Of a stretch of 64,000 nucleotides of DNA, positions 58,176 to 64,000 are shown in pieces. The notes under the pieces are model-generated. The model saw only the letters and a list, made by a program, of their open reading frames with translations. It did not search any database and had not been told where the DNA came from. The stretch comes from Eleusine coracana subsp. coracana (Eukaryota > Streptophyta > Magnoliopsida > Poales > Poaceae). Position 1 is the first letter of the stretch. Each line of letters starts with the position of its first letter. The stretch is taken from NCBI GenBank assembly GCA_032690845.1, contig CM064417.1, forward strand, positions 34,416,432 through 34,480,431. Reading direction: 5' to 3'. The position numbers were made by a program, and so were the translations under genes.

Positions 58176-58319
58176 GGATGATTGAGTCTATAACCGGATT
58201 GGTATTTGAGAAAGAATGCAAGCATCAGCCCTGCGACCCCGTGTGCCAAAGATGACCCGTCCTTACCATGAGACAGTTCGGGCAGACATAGCAACAGAAA
58301 AGGTAGCAGTAGCAGAGGC
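58176..58319. other. Junction of env-like ORF and truncated second LTR
   Basis: The env-like region runs directly into LTR position 30. The polypurine tract and the first 29 bp of the LTR are missing, indicating a small deletion across the boundary. Confidence 0.7.
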
Positions 58320-59743
58320 TTTGGTGATTAATGGCATGAGATTAAAATTGTACTAACATGACTATAAAGAATATGTGCAGATTATCAAGAGAAAAATTAA
58401 TTGTCCACATTTGTGAGAAAGTTCATCCCTCTACAAAAGAAGAAAAGAAAAGAGACTCTTAGTGCTTCGAGTTTAGCTTTTGCTAATTTATTTGAGTCAT
58501 AGGTATGTCGAACTATTAAGAGGGGTAAAACTTATCTTGCTTTAAGGGAATTCATGTGCTCAAGCCAAACTAACTCTTTGTGAAAGAATTAGCCTCCAAA
58601 ATCCAAAAAGAACCAAAGCTTTCAGAGCCAAACAGAGAGTGACGGAAGTTCCGTCGTCCTTAGATGGAAGTTCGATCACATGCACTTCCAGCCACTCAGC
58701 CAAACCGAGAGTGACGGAAGTTCCGTGGGAGAGTGACGGAAGTTCTGTTGTGTGCCTGCTTTCAAACCGAGCCAACCCGAGAGTGACGGAAGTTCCATCA
58801 CCCCCTGCTGGAAGTTCCATCACAACATCTGCCTTGGAACCAGGCTCGCACAACGGCTATATTTGAACTGACAGAAGTTCCGTGAGCCCTCATGGAAGTT
58901 CCGTCAGACTCAAAAATCACCATAATGGCTAGTTTTTGGAGAAGCTCTATAAATAGCTTACCCCTTCCCCCGTGGGAAGGGTTGGACACTTTGGCAATTC
59001 ACTCATTCTTTAGCTAGAGCTCTCCCCTCTCACTCCTAGACTTGTTCTTGAGATTCTAAGCAAAGTGAGAGAGATCCAACCATAAAAAGATTGATTTCAT
59101 CCACTCAAAAGCGTGAGCACATCTTTCCCTCCCCAAACAAGATTTTATTTGCTTGTGACTCTTGGAGATTTGGTCTCCTAGACGGCTAGGTGTTGCCCTT
59201 GATCTCCCAACTTGTTGTGGTAAGACGGGGACATTTGTGAAGGTGTGATTCGCCTCCGGAGGAAAAGAATTAAGTGAAGAAAGAAACCCGAGCATGATCT
59301 TTGTGATTGATTGGTGGGGAAAAGGGTTGAGGGAGACCCAGGCCACTTTGTGTGGCTCCTTAACGAGGACGTAGGAACTACTTAATGTGGTTGCTGAACC
59401 TTTGGTTAATTTCTTGTGTCTCTCTTTACGTTTTCGTATTTCTTATTGTGCTTGTGCATTTCTTCCATATTAATGTGCTCGATTCACTTATTGTTGTATT
59501 GCTAGCTATCTATTAAGGATCCCTAGGCGTACATTGCATTAGCTTCATATCAAGTATTGTATCTCTTTCTCTTAGTTATCCGCATTTCAATTAGCTCTAG
59601 AGAAAGGATTGGTGAAGTTCTATCATTTGACAGAATTTCCGTGGTGACGGAAGTTCCGTTGTTGCTGTATTTGATCAAAGCTTAGTGCTTTTTCAGGTTT
59701 AATTTTTAGATTGCCTATTAACCCCACCTCTAGGCAACTTTCA
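58320..59743 (+). repeat. Second LTR of the SIRE-like element (5' end missing)
   Basis: Aligned with 45565-47032. TATAAATA is at 58948-58955. Inverted-repeat pairs have cores at 58644/58666, 58716/58738, 58788/58810 and 58873/58894 (22, 22, 22, 21 bp). Successive pairs are 72 bp apart in the first three. The last pair is centred about 50 bp upstream of the TATA box. A pair near the end (59632/59649) is 17 bp apart. Confidence 0.9.
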
Positions 59744-59745
59744 AT

Positions 59746-60269
59746 TGGTATTAGGGCCAAAACCTTCTACAAGGCTTAAAAGCTTGAAGGTTAAAGAATG
59801 TTGAAGCTGGGGGAAGGCGACAAGCCTCAAGACATTGCTTCGGCAAGCAAGGGAAGTGATTTGCACATGACTATGCCTTTCAACTATGCCGATGTGGCAA
59901 ATATACGTGGTAGTGGAAGTGGAAGATTGCCCTACTTCGAGGGCAAAGATTTCAATTGGTACAAGCATCATATGAAGATGTATCTCATGTCCATTGGTCC
60001 ACCAATTTGGGAAATTGTGGAGAAGTGATATACCTTGGAGGACAAGGACAATCCTACAACCGTGGACCAACTCAACATACATCACAATGCTCAAGCGGTG
60101 TCGGCCATTCTCTCTTCCTTGAATCCTAAGGAATATTCAAGAGTAGCGGGAATTGAGAATGCCCGGAGAATGTGGAAGAAACTTGTATGTGCTCTTGAAG
60201 GAGTAGATGTGGTGAAGACTTCAAGTTCTCAAAACCAGTACGACCATTCTCTCTTCCTTGAATCTCATG
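59746..60269 (+). pseudogene. Second PBS and truncated gag start
   Basis: TGGTATTAGGGC (altered PBS) is followed by the ATG at 59798 and gag residues as in the first copy, here with an intact NWYKHH where the first copy has a stop. A TGA at about 60028 and loss of everything after about 60240 follow. At its end, 60240-60265 repeats the sequence at 60104-60127 (CCATTCTCTCTTCCTTGAAT). Confidence 0.85.
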
Positions 60270-60414
60270 AAGGATTGGTGAAGTTCTGCCATTAGACAGA
60301 ATTTCCGTGGTGACGAAAGTTCCGTCGTTGCTGTATTTGACTAAAGCTTAGTGCTTTTTCAGGTTTAATTTTTAGATTGCCTATTCAACACCCCCCCCCT
60401 CTAGGCAACTTTTA
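60269..60414 (+). repeat. Terminal fragment of a third SIRE LTR
   Basis: Matches the last ~145 bp of the other LTRs, including the 17 bp-spaced inverted-repeat pair, and ends TTTTA, followed by GTTAC, the target duplication. Confidence 0.85.
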
Positions 60415-60620
60415 GTTACTAGAGAAATTTGTAGAAGACTATCACAGGAAGGTCATCGTGCAAGCATGCCACTCATTGGAGGTTGTGGCCATGAAGATCT
60501 TTGCATCCAATAGATGGTCATTGCAGTATAGGTTGTGCTGGTAGTCTTGTTATTCTCTTTTTATTACACCATGTGCGTCAAATCCTATAAAAATAAGTAA
60601 CTTGTATGCCGTATGCAAAT
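60415..60620 (+). pseudogene. LINE remnant, right part
   Basis: Resumes the LINE frame after the copia insertion: EKFVEDYHRKVIVQACHSLE and SLQYRLCW, then a TAG near 60543 and a 3' untranslated stretch. This continuity confirms GTTAC as the insertion site. Confidence 0.72.
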
Positions 60621-61057
60621 CTTGCAAAAGGCGGGATTTTTTCCATTTTCTAAAAAAAATTTATAGGAGACTCGATCACTCCCAACATCGTGATTCGAGC
60701 CTTGCTGTGGAGCCAATGCTACATGGAACCGGATTATAGGAGAGTGCAAGGACGGACATCTTTCAATTTTCTCGTTCTTCCAACTGGTCCGTGTTAGAGG
60801 TGTGGAACAAACAAGTTGAAAATGGCATGTGGGTGCTGGTGCACAGAATTAGCGTAGCAGAACTGCTGAAACAAAATTAAGAGGTGGATGCTTTTGTATG
60901 CAACAACGTCATCAATTAAATCTTTCATCATGGAAATTAATATTAAGATTCTTTGTTCAGGTTCTTTACAATTCATGGTTCAGCTGTTGAGGTCATACAT
61001 GTGGAAGATGCATATTTTTTTTAGAAAATAGAAAAGTCTTCCCGCCTCTGCAAAATT
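60621..61057 (+). pseudogene. F-box-associated fragment between inverted repeats
   Basis: 60700-60880 encodes GECKDGHLSIFSF and, after a frameshift, VLEVWNKQVENGMWVLVHRI and SVAELLKQN, the C-terminal motif of grass F-box proteins (compare FEVWRSNTDDGMWTLV at 23340). It is flanked by inverted copies of a ~42 bp sequence (CTTGCAAAAGGCGGG with TTTTCTAAAAAAAAT at 60621-60661, and its reverse complement at 61013-61057), which may be the ends of a mobile unit. Confidence 0.55.
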
Positions 61058-61399
61058 GCACATAGCGTTTACAAAAATTATTACAAAGTTCAGATTCTAT
61101 AAAATATTCTAGGGGACATTAAAATGAAAGTCAGGATAGATTCTATTATGAAATTTCCAGCCATGCAAAGCAAGGAGCTCCAACGCCGTGGTCTCCACAT
61201 CAATCTACTCACATGTCTGAAAGAATCTTTTGTTTCTTTATCACGCTGAAGCAGTGCCCAGATTCTCATCCAGTATTGGAAGATGCATATGAATTTGCAA
61301 AACGTTTACCAAACCACAAGCTGCATGTCATTGGGGAGCAAATCACTGCTACACTGCTCATCATAAAGAAGTTTTAGACGCCCTCTAGAAGGTTTTCGG
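61058..61399. other. spacer, nothing recognised
   Basis: AT-rich with no coding frame. The left terminus of the CACTA element may lie here but no CACTA motif was found. Confidence 0.4.
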
Positions 61400-62095
61400 T
61401 GTTTTGCAACATAGTGAAAACGTTGCAATAGGGGTATATTCGTTGCAATATTATGTTATCGCAACAACTTCGGGTTGCTGGGAGGCATCGCAATTGCAGC
61501 CGGTGCGATAGCATATTGCATCGTTTTTTTTAGCGTTACGGTAGCTATGACGTGTTGCAACGACATGTGGCGTTGCCTGTAGATAATATGGTAATGACGA
61601 TTGCGTTTCTGTGATTCGCAACTACGCTATATCGTTGCTATAATGGCTATTGCATCAATGGAGCCTTGTTGCAAATACGTGATATTGCAACGTCCACGAG
61701 TTGTAGCGATACCCGCAATTGCCACACAGGTACTCGTCACGATATGTGACCCCCTACTGCAACCATCTGATCCTTGTTGCTATACGTTTTGCTACATTTG
61801 CAACGAGTCTGCCGTTGCTATACACTTAACTGGAATCACGACGAAGAATGTGTTGTTGCTATACGCTCAAGTGCAATCACAACAATGTACCTGTCGTTGC
61901 TATACGCGCAAAGGAAATCATGATGACACCTATCGTTGCTACAGGTTTAATGGGTATCGCATCGAAAAAATAGCCGTTGCTATATATATAGAGGGTATCG
62001 CATCGAAATACTAGACGCTGCAATACATATAGAGTGTATCGCATCAAAATATCAGTCATGACAATATGCGTTTAGTGTATCGCAAAGAAATGAAT
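61400..62095. repeat. Subterminal repeat field of a CACTA-type element
   Basis: About 25 copies of a 9-12 bp word occur in both orientations: GTTGCTATACGC, GTTGCAATA and TATCGCATCG. Spacing is roughly 20-40 bp. Such arrays, bound by the element's own TNP1-type protein, are usual inside CACTA ends. The transposase gene to the right (62457 on) supports this. Confidence 0.6.
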
Positions 62096-62456
62096 AGCAT
62101 ACATCAATTCAATAGTATTGTTATGTTCATCAATACAATTTTATTGTTACCTACATGAATCTAATATTCACTCATACAATCCATTCAAATCAAGAAGTCC
62201 GATTGTCCCCATAGAAATTTGTGCATGCCAAAATGATAAAAATAAAGGGAGAATGGAGGTTGCTTCACACCGAGGTACTAAGCAATCATGAACCTTATAT
62301 ATCGCCCCGCTAAAGCTTAAATGTCGTCCTGCCAAAATAAGAAAAACATATAGGGTTTCTAGTGAGATGAGAATTAGAGCTCATAGAGCCATATAGAAGT
62401 GCATTGATAAAAATTAACACCAGTATGAATGAAGGTAATTTTCCAGTTCTTACATG
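62096..62456. other. Spacer between subterminal repeats and the transposase gene
   Basis: AT-rich, without coding sequence; probably the 3' UTR of the minus-strand gene. Confidence 0.45.
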
Positions 62457-64000
62457 CTATTTCCTTTTGGCTGCTGCTCGCGTTCTAGATTGAGCTTCCA
62501 GTGATCCTAAGGAAATGTAACTTCTTGATGACTCATGATCACGACATTCATTCGCTAAATTCTTTGATAGCTTGGTAGATTTTTGTTTAGGATTAGGTCG
62601 AACATTTTCTTTGTGTGTTGTGATAATGCTTCTTGACTCAATCTGGTATATGTTGGAACACTGTTAGCTATAATCCAGGCACAACATCATCATGATTGCC
62701 ATGGTTGTTCAAAACCATTACCTGCTCCAGATCGGGTGTTCGAACACTGTTATGCACTAGTCTTGCATCAATATTGTCCTCAGTGTTCCTAGCTTCATGT
62801 TCTGTTGTATTGCTGCTTATATTGATCGTCTCTTCATTGGTCTCCTCTGTAATGATCCCTTCACTGTTCCCTACTGCAATGTTGGTTTCATTGGTCTCTA
62901 CTATAATGTTGCCTTCATCGCTTCCAGTGTTTGTCGCTGCATTGCTCTCTAGTACATTGTTGGTTTGGGGGTAGTAGCCTGCAAATTACAAAACAGGGCA
63001 CAAATTATGTAATATGACAAATTTCAAGTGCATTATGAATCTTTAATTGGCAACAAATAGGCAGTGGCGGGGATAGGCCCAAGCTCTAGGTTGGGCCGAA
63101 TGCTATCGGGCTGGTTTGGGTGGGCCAAGGAAGGGAAAAATGCCAAAAACAGATTGAAAAAAACTATATCTTTCGGAAACCACTAGAACATTCCTATAAA
63201 AATAGGCAAAAATATGATCACACTGTTGTGTGCCTGAGAGTGTTACCTCTAGGTTGCGGTTTCGTGCTATTATTGTTTGAAACTCTTGCATCAATGATTC
63301 TCGAACTGAGGCCATGAGTTCTTGCTTCTCTGCTTCCTTATCGGCCGTTTGCTTTGCAAGAAGCTCTTTTAGTTGTTGAAGCTCATGCGCTTGTCCTTGG
63401 ACTATCTTCTGAAGTAGTTGCTTTTTGTTTGTATTCCACATGTAACCTTGGCCACGTAACCTGCTTGACTTGGCATGGGTTGTTTCCCTGTACGTTTCCT
63501 AGAGAACAAAGCCCTCTTTACCAGATGCAGATGTGTTACTTCTTGCATCATTCAGACCCAATTCAGATGATTTAGTCATATGCAATCTCCTGGCTGCATT
63601 GCTCTGAGAAAAAAAAACAAATGTATGCGATCAATGTTCGTACTGTTGCGACAAAAAGGAAACTAGTTCACAAAAATTATAGCACTCATATAAATACTTT
63701 CAGACATCTAATTTGACCATTGCCCTTGCTTCATGTGAGTAAATGTAAAGAGTTCCATAGGGCCTAGCTCAACACCAGTTTCTATATCTCCCTACAAATG
63801 CATGCATACACATCACTAATATATCAGATTAATGTGTTACAAGCAGAGAACAATCATGACAATGTTTACCATTCCCAACTACACTGGGCGAAAGGCTTCT
63901 AACCCATCACATGCATGGTTTTCATTTCTTAACGATTCATAGAGTCCTGGCTACTGATCTTCTGCAGAAAGTTAACAATTAATGTCAGAAAACTCAAACT
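62457..64000 (-). CDS. CACTA (Ptta/En-Spm-type) transposase gene, partial at right edge
   Basis: Read right to left. The distal pieces include ETGVELGPMELFTFTHMKQG (about 63770-63720), a segment with SGKEGFVL and TYRETTHAKSSRLRGQ (63600-63440; a TAG lies between them near 63500), then a coiled coil, ELQQLKELLAKQTADKEAEK (to 63260). A final part ends ESSRSYISLGSLEAQSRTR then AAAKRK and TAG at 62459-62457. This order, a 'GxxELxxxTH' motif followed by a C-terminal coiled coil, is that of plant Ptta/En-Spm transposases. Exon borders were not all determined, and a stop makes it doubtful that it is functional. The gene starts beyond the window. Confidence 0.55.

Larger units (their letters stand above)
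45536..60414 (+). mobile_element. SIRE-like Ty1/copia element, compound LTR-internal-LTR-gag-LTR structure
   Basis: One insertion flanked by GTTAC (45531-45535 and 60415-60419) in a LINE. The order is: full LTR 45536-47032, PBS, gag, pol, post-pol region, env-like ORF (split by a gypsy insertion), second LTR lacking its first 29 bp (58320-59743), a second PBS and gag start (59746-60269), then the last ~145 bp of a third LTR (60269-60414). The order gag, protease, integrase, RT, RNase H and the extra ORF after pol fit the SIRE/Maximus lineage. All reading frames are broken. Confidence 0.88.

Noticed and set aside
61346..61360. CACTGCTACACTG as the left terminus of the right-hand CACTA element
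   Set aside because: Not a true CACTA motif and lies without repeats right beside it; kept as undetermined.

Overview
This is nuclear DNA from a flowering plant, almost certainly a grass. It has intron-containing plant genes, GC-rich 5' exons, a Cassandra element carrying 5S rRNA sequence, Tat, Athila-like and SIRE-like LTR retrotransposons, a plant mariner-like element with Stowaway-type ends, and CACTA, hAT-like and F-box debris. Only two host loci look potentially expressed: a chimeric gene joining a DMC1-type N-terminal domain to two LOB domains (24911-27717, +), and a complete five-exon gene for 60S acidic ribosomal protein P0 (41134-43167, -). The rest is mostly nested transposable elements.

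Layout. 1-2129: a GC-rich stretch, then a ~750 bp inverted-repeat element. 2130-20058: a minus-strand Tat-type Ty3/gypsy element with an antisense accessory ORF (3526-6439, +) and a broken pol (7410-10384, -). A plus-strand Athila-like element (about 10380-19477) is nested in it; that element keeps gag and protease plus its own accessory ORF but has no RT, RNase H or integrase. 20235-24600: a CACTA end, a TIR element with a 5 bp target-site duplication, and an F-box pseudogene. 24911-27717: the chimeric gene. 28665-36801: a mariner-like element with a 3.5 kb solo LTR inside. 37692-38226: Cassandra remnant. 38465-39520: hAT-like element and CACTA transposase fragment. 41134-43167: RPP0. 44137-60545: a LINE remnant split by a 14.9 kb SIRE-like Ty1/copia insertion, which is itself split by a 3.7 kb Ty3/gypsy element. 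60620-61060: an F-box fragment between inverted repeats. 61400-64000: a CACTA element with a subterminal repeat field and a Ptta-type transposase gene, running off the right edge.

The most interesting signal is a shared architecture in two unrelated retrotransposons. The Athila-like element carries about 14 pairs of a palindrome around CCGATCGG. The SIRE-like element carries about 12 pairs of a different inverted repeat, TGACGGAAGTTCCGTCA. In both, members of a pair lie 19-22 bp apart centre to centre, and a pair sits about 50-60 bp upstream of each recognisable TATA box (two SIRE LTR copies, the Athila-like 3' LTR, and the internal accessory-ORF promoter). This looks like a convergent promoter or nucleoprotein element. 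The second point of interest is the DMC1/double-LOB chimera.
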